From an uncultured Lachnospiraceae bacterium (lineage in GTDB: Bacteria > Bacillota > Clostridia > Lachnospirales > Lachnospiraceae): a stretch of DNA of 64,000 bases. The DNA is taken from assembly GCA_902785985.1 (NCBI GenBank), contig CADABA010000007.1, forward strand, positions 1-64,000, written 5' to 3'. Position numbers and translations under genes: made by a program. How positions within the stretch are numbered: position 1 is the stretch's first letter; the number at the start of each line of letters is the position of its first letter. The notes beneath the pieces are model-generated. The model saw only the letters and a list, made by a program, of their open reading frames with translations, made no database searches and was not told the origin of the DNA. Positions 1 to 8,319 of the stretch are shown here, in pieces.

Positions 1-197
1 CCACACGCATTAACATGACTGCGACCGGGAATAAATAATTTCCAAAGTCGGGCGTCCGAGCACGGCCGGTACTTCTTTCTTTTAATGCCGAAGGCTGCAG
101 AAGAAAGTTAGTACCGCTGCCAGTGCGAGCGAGCGAGAGCGTCCCGACGTGGAAATATTTATTCCGGGAGCTTCAGGAACCTGAATGTGGGAAGTTT
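1..197 (-). repeat. Family A inverted-repeat element, copy A1 (cut by window start)
   Basis: The terminal sequence ATGTGGGAAGTTT lies at 185-197, only 3 bases from the stop codon of the neighbouring ATP-grasp/PLP gene. Inside are the shared segments CCCGGAATAAATATTTCC and GGAAATTATTTATTCCCGG (as read on the minus strand), plus CAGCGGTACTAAC next to a variable stem-loop. The other end breaks off at base 1 inside what should be the opposite inverted end. Copies A2, A3 and A4 are at 7984, 14840 and 55433. Confidence 0.8.
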
Positions 198-200
198 TTG

Positions 201-2354
201 TTATATTCCCTTTTTGCCCAGATATTCGAAGAACAGCGGTGCCCCGCCGGTGTGAAGGAAGAGAATGTTTTCATTCCCGCGGCCGGATTCCCGAAGGTCC
301 GCCAGCATACCGCGGTACGCCTTCCCGGTATAGACCGGATCGAGAGGAATTCCCGAGCCGAGATAGGTCTCACGGATCACCCGCCCGATCTCGTCATCAT
401 ACAGGGCATACCCGCCCGCAAGATACTGGTCCCGAACCAGGATCCTCGCCGCAAGTTCGTCCTTCGAAGGAGCGGAAGCCCCTGTCCTTTCAAAGTATTC
501 CAGAAGATTATCGAGGATCACTTCCGAAGCCCGCTGCGTATTTCTCGTCACGGATATGCCGATGATCACCCGGCCATCTCCATGCCGTATGCTCCCGGCG
601 ATCAGCCCTGACTGCGTCGTACAGGTGCTCGCCGCGAGGTATATTTTCGAAAAACGGACCCCGGCCGCCTCCTCATACCGCACGATCTCATCGTACGCTG
701 CATCATAGGCGCGCATCGGCACATGGACATTCCCGCGTCCCGTCTTATCCCCGTTAATATAGTAGGGCTTTCTGCCTTCCTCTTCGAAATCCCTCATTGC
801 CTGTTCAACGGCATCCGCGATCGCAGGACCCTTGTGGCAGGGATACTCCCGGACTCCTGCAGCCCGGATCATCCGCGCATTCGGCGTGTTCTCATCTTCC
901 TCTGCGTCGTCGATATTGTGGACCATGCTGCATGGGATTCCCCTCATCCTGCATGCATCCGAGAGGATCCTGCAGAGATTCGAGTTGTATCCGCCGTAAA
1001 TGATCATCGCATCGCAGCCGCGCGCTTCCATGTCGGCGAGATACCCGGCTGAAAAGCGCACTTTATTTCCGCCGAAGGAAAACGGGATCATATCCTCCCG
1101 CTTCACATAAATATTCTGCCCGCCTGCTGTCTCTGCGGCAAAGTGGATCGGAGTTTCAGAGACAGGGAGGTCGTGTGTGAGGATGATGTCAATATTCGAC
1201 TCGAGGCATCGAAGCGTCCGCTCACATTCCTCCAGTGTATCTCCGGACAGGATGACCTGCCCGATCCGGTCGCGGCCGTTCGTGTAAGGTCGGACGGCAT
1301 CTCCGGGCTCAATATTAAATGACAGCTCTAAAAGATTATCATTTTTTTCGTTCGTGTCAACGATTTTTCGAACGATCCCGCTTCTTTTTGCCATGAGCGT
1401 ACGTGCAAGGACAGCTCTCTCCCGCTCATTCCGGAAGTCCTCTGTGAGATCTTCCCCCATGGCAAGACGTACGATTTCTTCGTAATAACTGACCCCGAAC
1501 CGCTCTCCCGTCATCTCGGAAAGTCCTGTCGCCCCGGACCTCCCCGTAATTTCGACGACGTACACCTTACCGTCTTTCTTCAGGCAGTCGCAGTTCACCG
1601 GGCAGTTGTCAAGCCCTGTAGCGCGGACAGCAGCCCGGACTTCCCGTTCGACCTGCTCCCGCATGCTGTCAATGTCCGCAAGCGGGACCGAATGCCCGAC
1701 CGGCGTAGGAACTGCCCCGATAAAGGCTTCCGTATTATTCGGCAAAATGAAAAGAAATTCGCCCCCGGAGATCATCGCTTCGACTCCGAACAGCTCTCCT
1801 TCGATAAATTCCTCGATCAGGCAGTAATCCTTCCCGGTCTCGCTCATGCTCTTTCTGAAGTTCACACGGGCTTCCTCCGGCGTATCGCTGCGGTAAATGC
1901 CGCGGCTTCCCATGAGGTCTACCGCCTTCAGAATGACGGGGAAGGGCAGACGCTGCATGGCCGCTTCGAGCTCCTCCTCCGTGGAAATCTTATAAAAGCG
2001 GGCTGTGGATACGCCGCCGCGGACAAAAGCCTCCTTCATCAGCGATTTATCCGAGACGGTCCGCGCTGCTTCCCTCGAGGGGCCGACAAGTCCGAGGCGG
2101 GAGCAGGTCTCCCCGATCGCGCGCATTCCCAGATCGAGCCCGCAGGTCGCGATCCCATCTGCATGGAACGCTGCTGCGGCCTCTGCGACGGCCTCCGGAT
2201 CCGCGATATTGACGTACGCGCATTCATCTGCCAGTTCAAATCCCGGCCAGTCACCCGGAATGCTTGCGGCGACCGTCGCATACCCCAGCCTTTTTGCAGC
2301 CTGATAAAGCGGAGTCTGCGTATAGGCAGCACCGAGAATCATCAACTTTTTCAT
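201..2354 (-). CDS. ATP-grasp ligase fused to a PLP-dependent ACC-deaminase/D-cysteine-desulfhydrase-like domain
   Basis: The 717 aa product has two enzyme halves. Residues about 1-390 form an ATP-grasp ligase (N-terminal Rossmann-like MKKLMILGAAYTQ; metal-binding acidic motif VVEITGRSGA near E268). Residues about 395-715 form a fold-type II PLP enzyme like ACC deaminase or D-cysteine desulfhydrase; the expected PLP lysine is K431 in GGNKVR and the substrate-binding Ser-Asn is in GGYNSNLCR. ATP-grasp enzymes join a carboxylate to an amine or thiol using ATP, so this protein may both form or consume an amino acid and ligate it; the substrates are unknown. The start at 2354 has GAGGAAG at good spacing; a longer frame to 2417 would overlap the upstream gene. 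The preceding gene, another ATP-grasp protein, ends 11 bp upstream, so the pair is an operon. Confidence 0.82.
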   Translation of the reverse strand: MKKLMILGAAYTQTPLYQAAKRLGYATVAASIPGDWPGFELADECAYVNIADPEAVAEAAAAFHADGIATCGLDLGMRAIGETCSRLGLVGPSREAARTVSDKSLMKEAFVRGGVSTARFYKISTEEELEAAMQRLPFPVILKAVDLMGSRGIYRSDTPEEARVNFRKSMSETGKDYCLIEEFIEGELFGVEAMISGGEFLFILPNNTEAFIGAVPTPVGHSVPLADIDSMREQVEREVRAAVRATGLDNCPVNCDCLKKDGKVYVVEITGRSGATGLSEMTGERFGVSYYEEIVRLAMGEDLTEDFRNERERAVLARTLMAKRSGIVRKIVDTNEKNDNLLELSFNIEPGDAVRPYTNGRDRIGQVILSGDTLEECERTLRCLESNIDIILTHDLPVSETPIHFAAETAGGQNIYVKREDMIPFSFGGNKVRFSAGYLADMEARGCDAMIIYGGYNSNLCRILSDACRMRGIPCSMVHNIDDAEEDENTPNARMIRAAGVREYPCHKGPAIADAVEQAMRDFEEEGRKPYYINGDKTGRGNVHVPMRAYDAAYDEIVRYEEAAGVRFSKIYLAASTCTTQSGLIAGSIRHGDGRVIIGISVTRNTQRASEVILDNLLEYFERTGASAPSKDELAARILVRDQYLAGGYALYDDEIGRVIRETYLGSGIPLDPVYTGKAYRGMLADLRESGRGNENILFLHTGGAPLFFEYLGKKGI

Positions 2355-2365
2355 ATCTTCCTCAT

Positions 2366-3562
2366 TTACTCCGTGATCACCTTTATGTACTTGTTCATGT
2401 TGTCGATTTTTTCGCACATTTCCTCCGGGTCGTCAAAGGTGATGACCATGGCCCCGAGACCGAAACTGCCGTTCCGGAACTTTTTGACTTCCTCTCCCGG
2501 CTTTACAAGAATGCCGCACTTTACGACACTTTTCTCTATCACGGGATCGATCTTCACTTCCTTAAAAATCCCGTCCTTCGTTGAGTGCAGGATATAGGAG
2601 GACGCACAGCGGACCGGTTCCTTCTGATACAGCGAGCTCACATCATCCCCGACCGCCTGCATGCAGGTGTACTCGGCGAGATCGATCTCCGTCGAGGCAA
2701 AGATCGCGTCTGTGATCAGATTTCCTCCGTTTCTCGGACCGATCTCCATGATATAGACCTCACCGTCCTCGCCGACGATATATTCGACATTGTAGGCACC
2801 CATGTGCATATGAAGGAGGTTGAGCAGACGTTCAACAAGTGCTCTCGCCTTCTCCTGGGTGGCCGGATCCTGCGTCGGGGGATAACTGTGCCCGATCGGC
2901 GCATAAAGCGAGCATTCGATATCGTGGTGCTGGTCGCAGATTCCCCAGAAGACGATCTTTCCGTCCGCCATGAAGGCATCCCCGTCGATCTGGTAACCGA
3001 CCCTCTGAATGAACTCTTCTATAATGATATGTTTTGAGATGGAGTAGGACATTGCCTCAGAATACGCCGCCCGGAACTCCTCCTCGGTAAAGACTTTGTT
3101 CACACCTTTGCTGCCGGAAGCATCGATCGGCTTGACCATGGCAGGTTTCTTTATTTTCCGGAAAAAGGAGAGCGCTTCAAAAAAATCCGTGAAACCTCCG
3201 CCCTGCGGCATCGGAAATCCGTTTTCCCTGAGAAAGGCCCTGAAAAGATCCTTGTGTGTCATGATCATGACCGACTCGTACGGATTGGTGGGAAGCCCCA
3301 TGGCTTCTGCGACATACGCAGCCGTCGGAGCAGAGATGTCAGATGCATAGGAGACGATCCCGTCGATCTGAAGCTCCCTCGCCTTTGCGAGGACCTTCTC
3401 CTTCTCGATCGTGCTGATATTGTAATATTCATCCGCATACTGATGCGCCGGATTGTCCGGCAGATAATCCACATCAATGACATGATAGCCCAGCCTTTTC
3501 GCGGCGAGCACGGCTGTCATCTGAAAATAGTTTCCGCCCAGCATCATGATTTTTTTCGGCAT
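2366..3562 (-). CDS. ATP-grasp domain protein (carbamoyl-phosphate-synthase-like ligase)
   Basis: The 398 aa product is a stand-alone ATP-grasp ligase: an N-terminal nucleotide-fold segment (MPKKIMMLGGNYFQ), an ATP-binding central lobe (MVKPIDASGSKG) and the metal-binding acidic motif MEIGPRNGGNL near the C-terminal third. It resembles the ligase half of the next gene in opening sequence and length, suggesting an old tandem duplication. Family members make amide, peptide or thioester bonds by way of acyl-phosphates. In this sugar locus an amide-forming step on an amino sugar is plausible but unproven. It is first in a two-gene unit; upstream lie a repeat block and the divergent aminotransferase. 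Confidence 0.85.
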   Translation of the reverse strand: MPKKIMMLGGNYFQMTAVLAAKRLGYHVIDVDYLPDNPAHQYADEYYNISTIEKEKVLAKARELQIDGIVSYASDISAPTAAYVAEAMGLPTNPYESVMIMTHKDLFRAFLRENGFPMPQGGGFTDFFEALSFFRKIKKPAMVKPIDASGSKGVNKVFTEEEFRAAYSEAMSYSISKHIIIEEFIQRVGYQIDGDAFMADGKIVFWGICDQHHDIECSLYAPIGHSYPPTQDPATQEKARALVERLLNLLHMHMGAYNVEYIVGEDGEVYIMEIGPRNGGNLITDAIFASTEIDLAEYTCMQAVGDDVSSLYQKEPVRCASSYILHSTKDGIFKEVKIDPVIEKSVVKCGILVKPGEEVKKFRNGSFGLGAMVITFDDPEEMCEKIDNMNKYIKVITE

Positions 3563-3613
3563 AATTCTTTCCTTTCCTTAAAAAGAGATATTCCGGAGCG
3601 CCTCGGCATTCCT

Positions 3614-3709
3614 GAATCTTCATCGCGGGACTGTACTCACGATGAAGACGAACATCACTTTGCGCGCGTATCTCATGTCTGAAGACACAAGTATTACGCG
3701 ATGAAGAAC
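3614..3709 (+). repeat. Family D repeat, copy D1
   Basis: A 96 bp block runs from GAATCTTCATCGCGGGA to ATTACGCGATGAAGAAC. Outer inverted CTTCATCGCG/CGCGATGAAG ends and an inner CACGATGAAG are visible. It matches copy D3 (58116, opposite strand) over most of its length and D2 (40874) more loosely. It lies upstream of the ATP-grasp gene, in the 359 bp gap before the aminotransferase, next to a degenerate family E hairpin. Confidence 0.7.
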
Positions 3710-3789
3710 AAATGCATTATACCACGCACCTGCAGGAAATCAAAAGCAAATGACTAATTCGTAAAGATTCACCAATTGGCACTGCCAAC

Positions 3790-3818
3790 TTGCGAACCTG
3801 GGGCATAAGTTGTACAAT
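3790..3818 (+). promoter_or_regulatory. Predicted sigma-A promoter for the aminotransferase-yfhO pair
   Basis: TTGCGA at 3790-3795 and TACAAT at 3813-3818 are separated by 17 bp. Transcription would start near 3825, leaving a leader of about 97 bases with a family E hairpin at 3846-3867. Confidence 0.55.
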
Positions 3819-3845
3819 GGAATGACATATGGGGTCAGACGGAAT

Positions 3846-3867
3846 CAGGAACGCCCCGGCGTTCCTG
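3846..3867. repeat. Family E hairpin
   Basis: CAGGAACGCC pairs with GGCGTTCCTG around a two-base loop. The same hairpin, with small changes, occurs near 10323, 14965, 39382, 41970, 48694 and 60228. Here it falls inside the predicted 5' leader of the aminotransferase gene. Confidence 0.65.
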
Positions 3868-3921
3868 CCGCGAGTATTACTCGAAGAAGAATAAACAGAA
3901 GACCAAATAAGGAAGGACACT

Positions 3922-5052
3922 ATGATCGATTTTAATATCCCGCCTTTCACAGGCAAAGAACTTGAATATATGAAAATTGCAGTCGCTGACAAAAAGATCT
4001 GCGGTGACGGCCAGTTCACAAAGAAATGCCAGCAGTGGATGAACGAGCGCTTCGGCGTACCGGCCACTTATCTCACGACGTCAGGCACCACCGCGCTCGA
4101 GATGGCCGCTCTTCTCAGCAATATCGAGCCCGGCGACGAGGTCATCCTCCCCTCCTACACATTCTGCTCCACAGCGGACGCTTTCGTGCAGAGAGGCGCC
4201 AAGCTGGTCTTCGTTGACATTCGTCCGGACACCATGAATATCGACGAGACAAAAATTGAGCAGGCCATCACGGAGAAGACGCGCGCAATCGCTGTCGTGG
4301 ACTATGCCGGTGTCGCCTGCGAGATCGATACGATCATGGCCATCGCGAAAAAGCACGGCCTCAGCGTCGTCGAGGACGCGGCACAGGGCTTCGGCTCCTT
4401 CTACAAAGGCCGGCCGCTCGGCACACTCTGCGATTTCGGCTGCTACTCTTTCCACGAGACCAAGAATCTCTCCATGGGCGAGGGAGGTGCGATTGTCCTG
4501 CCGACCCTTGAGCACAGGGACCGCGCGGAGATCTACCGTGAAAAGGGCACAGACAGAAGTAAATTTTTCCGCGGTCAGGTGGACAAGTACACCTGGGTGG
4601 ATTACGGTTCCTCTTACCTGCCGAGCGATCTCAACGCTGCCTATCTCTGGGCACAGCTTGAGTGCTATGAGACGATCTACAACGACAGAATGAACACCTG
4701 GAACCGCTACCATGAAGCGCTGCGTCCGCTTGCCGACGAAGGTCTGATCGAGCAGCCGACGATCCCGGATGAATGCGTTCACAACGCCCACATGTATTAC
4801 ATAAAGCTGAAAGATCTGAATGAGCGAAGCGCTATGATCAGGCATCTCAGAGAGTGCGGCGTCCTCGCCGTCTTCCACTACATCCCGCTCCACTCCGCGC
4901 CTGCCGGACTTAAGTTCGGCCGTTTTGACGGGGAGGATGTCTACACGACAAAGGAGAGCGAGCGCCTGCTCCGCCTGCCTCTTTATTTCGGACTTGCGGA
5001 AAAAGACCGGGAGAAAGTCATCTCATCCGTATTCGGTTTTTTCGGAAAATAA
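3922..5052 (+). CDS. DegT/DnrJ/EryC1 sugar aminotransferase, WecE/RffA-like
   Basis: The 376 aa product has the family's usual length. K181 in SFHETKN is the expected PLP Schiff-base lysine, with the PLP-phosphate segment TTSGTTALE near residue 53 and EDAAQG near 151. HETKN with a following GEGGA is typical of WecE, which aminates the C4 ketone of a nucleotide 4-keto-6-deoxysugar. Because K181 is present it is not the dehydrase RfbH, which carries His there. The nucleotide sugar made here is probably CDP-linked, so the substrate may be CDP-4-keto-6-deoxyglucose, but dTDP is not excluded. The start has AGGAAGGA upstream. It is followed after 108 bp by yfhO on the same strand. Confidence 0.88.
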   Translation: MIDFNIPPFTGKELEYMKIAVADKKICGDGQFTKKCQQWMNERFGVPATYLTTSGTTALEMAALLSNIEPGDEVILPSYTFCSTADAFVQRGAKLVFVDIRPDTMNIDETKIEQAITEKTRAIAVVDYAGVACEIDTIMAIAKKHGLSVVEDAAQGFGSFYKGRPLGTLCDFGCYSFHETKNLSMGEGGAIVLPTLEHRDRAEIYREKGTDRSKFFRGQVDKYTWVDYGSSYLPSDLNAAYLWAQLECYETIYNDRMNTWNRYHEALRPLADEGLIEQPTIPDECVHNAHMYYIKLKDLNERSAMIRHLRECGVLAVFHYIPLHSAPAGLKFGRFDGEDVYTTKESERLLRLPLYFGLAEKDREKVISSVFGFFGK

Positions 5053-5160
5053 GTACCCGCTCAGTCCCCGGCCATGCGGCAGCGAAAGAACACTCTGCGT
5101 GTATTCTTTAAAATGAGCCGCCGCATGCGCCTTACTCTGATCCACGAGGGAGAATAGCCT

Positions 5161-7968
5161 ATGGAACCCAATGAAGCATCTTTAAATGAATCCGCCATCA
5201 TCGATTCCACTGACGATTCCCGGAAGAAACAGCACGAGTTCGGCCTTCCGGCCGTCCTCCTCCTGTCCTCTCTCATCTATATGGGCCTGTACGGGTTCTT
5301 CATTTTCGGGAATGCAGTCTACATGTACAGTGACGTCGGATCGGACTCCCTGTCATCGAGCTTTCCCATTATCACCATGCTTTCAAGGCTCTACCGGGAG
5401 AAGCAGTTCACTTTCTATACGCTCTCAAGCGGTCTCGGCAGCGACACGTCCGCTACGTTCCTGCAGTACCTGAATCCGCTGAAGTTCCTGCTGCTCAATT
5501 TCGGGAAGGATTCTTTTCCGCTTTCCGTGCTGCTCTTTGTTTTCCTGCAGCATCTTTTTACGGCAGTTTTTGCCTACGGCTTTTTCAAAGCCCTTCTTAA
5601 GGCAAAGCGTCCGGCTGTTTTTGCGGCGCTCATCTGGGGATATACGAGCTATATCATCGTCTGGGGGCAGAATTACAGTTTCGGTGTCTGCATACTGCTT
5701 TTTACCGCCTCCATGTTCTTCCTGCAGCTCCTTCTGAACAGACCGTCCCGTCTGTATTTCATGCTGCTCTCCTTTACTTTCGCGCTTTTTATCGCTTCCA
5801 ATTACTATTTCTTCTACATGACCGGCGTGTTCACGATCTTCTATGTGATCTTCTTCACGCTGTCCGTCAGGAAAAAAGAGAACCGTATAAAGCGCATGAT
5901 AAAGAGTCTCTTTACGCTGGCGCTCTCCGCCCTTATGTCAATGGCCATCGCGTGTGCCTCCATTCTTCCGATCGTCATGAATTTCCTCGGAAGCGCGCGG
6001 ACCGGAGACACGACGAGATTTGACCTGAAGGCTCTTCTGACACCCTACGGCATGAAGGCTTACTTCACTTTCCTCGGCCGCTTTTTCTCCGCCTCCATCA
6101 TGGGATCCGGCTCGAATTTCACCGGGTATCTCAACTTCTACGAGACGGCCCTGCTCTATACCAGCGCGCTTTTCTTCTTCGCGCTGATTTATGTCCTGTT
6201 CAGGAAAAAGAGCGTGATCCAGGCCATCCTCGTCGTTGTGCTCACCGCAGGAATGCTGTACTGCCCCGCGGCCGGGAAGCTTCTGACCTTCAATATTTTT
6301 TCCCAGCGGTACTCCTTCATGATCTGTTTTGTCGAGGTCATCGCGATCGCGATCCTTCTGAAGGATATCCTGAGCCTTGACATGAAGACCGTTCCGGCTT
6401 TCTACGTTTCGGTCCTTGGTGCACCGATCGCAACAGCCGGCGTCCTCTTTCTTCTCTATATGCGGAGAACAGCGCTCGGCTACACGCTCAACAAGTTTGC
6501 GTTCCTGGCAGCTGTCGCCTTCATCGCTGTCTGGACCTTCTGGCTGATCCTGACTGGCCTCATGAAGAACAAACGGATGGCCTCGATCATCGGTGTCGTG
6601 CTCCTCTGCGCGGAGCTGCTTGTCACGAACCAGGCTTCGATTTATGACCGTGCCTACCTCACAAAGACCGATTATAAGACGGACTATTTCAATGACGGAA
6701 CGCAGGACGCGGTCGCAAAGATCAAGGAAAGCGACAGCGGGCTCTACCGCATTAACACCAGCACCGAATACGATTTTGCGAACGAAGGTCTCGTTGACGG
6801 CTTCAACGCAACGACCACCTATTCCAACACCAACCCGGCGAGCATCGTCTCTCTCTCAAGAGCGTTCGGAAACTATCAGCTCTCGAGCAACTTCTTTATC
6901 GCAGGCTGTGAACAGTATTATCTGTACACACTGCTCGCAGGAAAGTATCTCGTCTGCGATCTTCCGGACAATGAGGCCGACTCCCTTGAGCCGCCCTGCT
7001 TTAAGGAGATCGGCAGGACAGAGTCGAACATTACTTTTGAAAATGTCAACGCGCTGCCCTTCGGCTATCTCTACCGGAACGAGATGGACGGAGCGGATTT
7101 TGTCACGATGAACTCCTATGAGAAAATGCGAGCCCTGACAAAGTCCTTCGTACTGACGGAAGCGATCGACGAGACGAAAAAGAAGGACGCGGATGACCAT
7201 ACCAGGCCGGCGGAAGGGGATACTGTCCTCGACCTCATTCCGAAGATCCACACAGTCAACAACTGCGATCTGGCTCCGGTCGGAGAAGATAAGATCAGGG
7301 TGAAGTCTGTCGGCCCGGATGCGTATTTCTTCCTCGACATCTCCGATTATTATTCGGAAGATGCCGCGGAGACCCAGTTCCTGCATCTTGCAGCGGAGAG
7401 GGAATCGATCAAGGAGGATATCGATCTCGAAGTCTTCATCCTGACGAGCGAGCATCCCGATCTCAGCGACTGCATTTCCACGACGATGCCGCTCAACTTC
7501 ATTTTCAACGATTCCGTGATCATGCTTCCGGACCACACGACGCTTCTCCGAATCGATCTTCCCGATGACGGGGAACTCGTATTCAGCGCCATGGAATTCA
7601 TCACCTCAAAGGGAGCTTCCGAAGATTTCAAGGAGCTTCAGAGCACGGAGATCACAGGTGTCACCTTCGGGAACGACACCTACAGTGCGACTGTCACGAG
7701 TACGAAGACGAACAGCATGCTCTGCATTCCGCTTCTGTACACCCCGAACTGGAATGCAACGGTCAACGGATCAAAAGTTCAGGTCTTCAACATCAACGGC
7801 GGCCTGTGCGGGATCAGCCTGCCCAAGGGGACATGCGAGATCAAAATGACCTATGAGATCCCGAACTTCGGGATCGCGGTGAAGGTATCTGCGGTGAGTG
7901 CCGGCCTCTGCTTCCTGATCGGGATCATCCCGCCGTTCCGGAGAAAGAGGGAGGACGAAGACGAATAA
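5161..7968 (+). CDS. YfhO-family polytopic membrane protein (putative GT-C glycosyltransferase)
   Basis: The 935 aa product begins with a hydrophilic stretch of about 35 residues, then a long run of hydrophobic helices over roughly the first 500 residues, a large extracytoplasmic part at about 510-890, and a final helix before a charged tail (FRRKREDEDE). This is the YfhO plan. In Bacillus, YfhO is thought to pass sugars from undecaprenyl phosphate, loaded by the GT2 enzyme CsbB, onto teichoic acid. A GT2 enzyme of that kind lies convergently at 8320, only 350 bp away, so the two may act together. The GAGGGAG ribosome site and ATG at 5161 support the start. The acceptor is unknown. Confidence 0.8.
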   Translation: MEPNEASLNESAIIDSTDDSRKKQHEFGLPAVLLLSSLIYMGLYGFFIFGNAVYMYSDVGSDSLSSSFPIITMLSRLYREKQFTFYTLSSGLGSDTSATFLQYLNPLKFLLLNFGKDSFPLSVLLFVFLQHLFTAVFAYGFFKALLKAKRPAVFAALIWGYTSYIIVWGQNYSFGVCILLFTASMFFLQLLLNRPSRLYFMLLSFTFALFIASNYYFFYMTGVFTIFYVIFFTLSVRKKENRIKRMIKSLFTLALSALMSMAIACASILPIVMNFLGSARTGDTTRFDLKALLTPYGMKAYFTFLGRFFSASIMGSGSNFTGYLNFYETALLYTSALFFFALIYVLFRKKSVIQAILVVVLTAGMLYCPAAGKLLTFNIFSQRYSFMICFVEVIAIAILLKDILSLDMKTVPAFYVSVLGAPIATAGVLFLLYMRRTALGYTLNKFAFLAAVAFIAVWTFWLILTGLMKNKRMASIIGVVLLCAELLVTNQASIYDRAYLTKTDYKTDYFNDGTQDAVAKIKESDSGLYRINTSTEYDFANEGLVDGFNATTTYSNTNPASIVSLSRAFGNYQLSSNFFIAGCEQYYLYTLLAGKYLVCDLPDNEADSLEPPCFKEIGRTESNITFENVNALPFGYLYRNEMDGADFVTMNSYEKMRALTKSFVLTEAIDETKKKDADDHTRPAEGDTVLDLIPKIHTVNNCDLAPVGEDKIRVKSVGPDAYFFLDISDYYSEDAAETQFLHLAAERESIKEDIDLEVFILTSEHPDLSDCISTTMPLNFIFNDSVIMLPDHTTLLRIDLPDDGELVFSAMEFITSKGASEDFKELQSTEITGVTFGNDTYSATVTSTKTNSMLCIPLLYTPNWNATVNGSKVQVFNINGGLCGISLPKGTCEIKMTYEIPNFGIAVKVSAVSAGLCFLIGIIPPFRRKREDEDE

Positions 7969-7983
7969 ATAACTGACTAACTA

Positions 7984-8159
7984 AAACTTCCCACATCCTT
8001 TACTATAAGGCTCCCGGAATAAATATTTCCACGTCGGGACGCTCCCGCTCGCTCGCACTGGCAGCGGTACTAACATATTTTTGAAGCCACAGGCTTTAAA
8101 AATACCTTAGGAAATTATTTATTCCCGGTCGCCGCCCCATAAATACATGTGGGAAGTTT
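7984..8159 (+). repeat. Family A inverted-repeat element, copy A2 (complete, 176 bp)
   Basis: The ends are AAACTTCCCACAT (7984-7996) and ATGTGGGAAGTTT (8147-8159), a perfect 13 bp inverted pair. A second inverted pair inside is CCCGGAATAAATATTTCC and GGAAATTATTTATTCCCGG. The middle carries a GC-rich stem (GCTCGCTCGCACTGGCAGC) and a variable loop. It starts 16 bp after the yfhO stop codon. I saw no coding capacity and no clear target duplication. Confidence 0.85.
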
Positions 8160-8190
8160 GAGTGACTGAAATTTCCCGCATTCGAAATAA

Positions 8191-8288
8191 AAAACACGGG
8201 GCTGTCGCATTAAGCATTCTATGCATAAATAGTTCATACATGAATATTTATGCACTTTCTTACGCTTATTGCGACAGCCCCGTGTTTT
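8191..8288. terminator. Long family C hairpin acting as a likely bidirectional terminator, copy C1
   Basis: A perfect 19 bp inverted pair, AAAACACGGGGCTGTCGCA at 8191-8209 and its complement at 8270-8288, encloses a second pair built on TGCATAAATA/TATTTATGCA. T-runs follow the stem on both strands, and it sits between convergent genes (yfhO ending 7968, GT2 ending 8320). A related hairpin, C2, is at 37618-37724. Confidence 0.75.
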
Positions 8289-8319
8289 CTGCCTGTTCAC
8301 GGGCTTTGATCTCTTTATG

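Noticed and set aside
3922..5052. Aminotransferase as the missing RfbH (E1 dehydrase)
   Set aside because: RfbH has His in place of the PLP lysine and extra Fe-S cysteines; this protein has K181 and no such cysteines.
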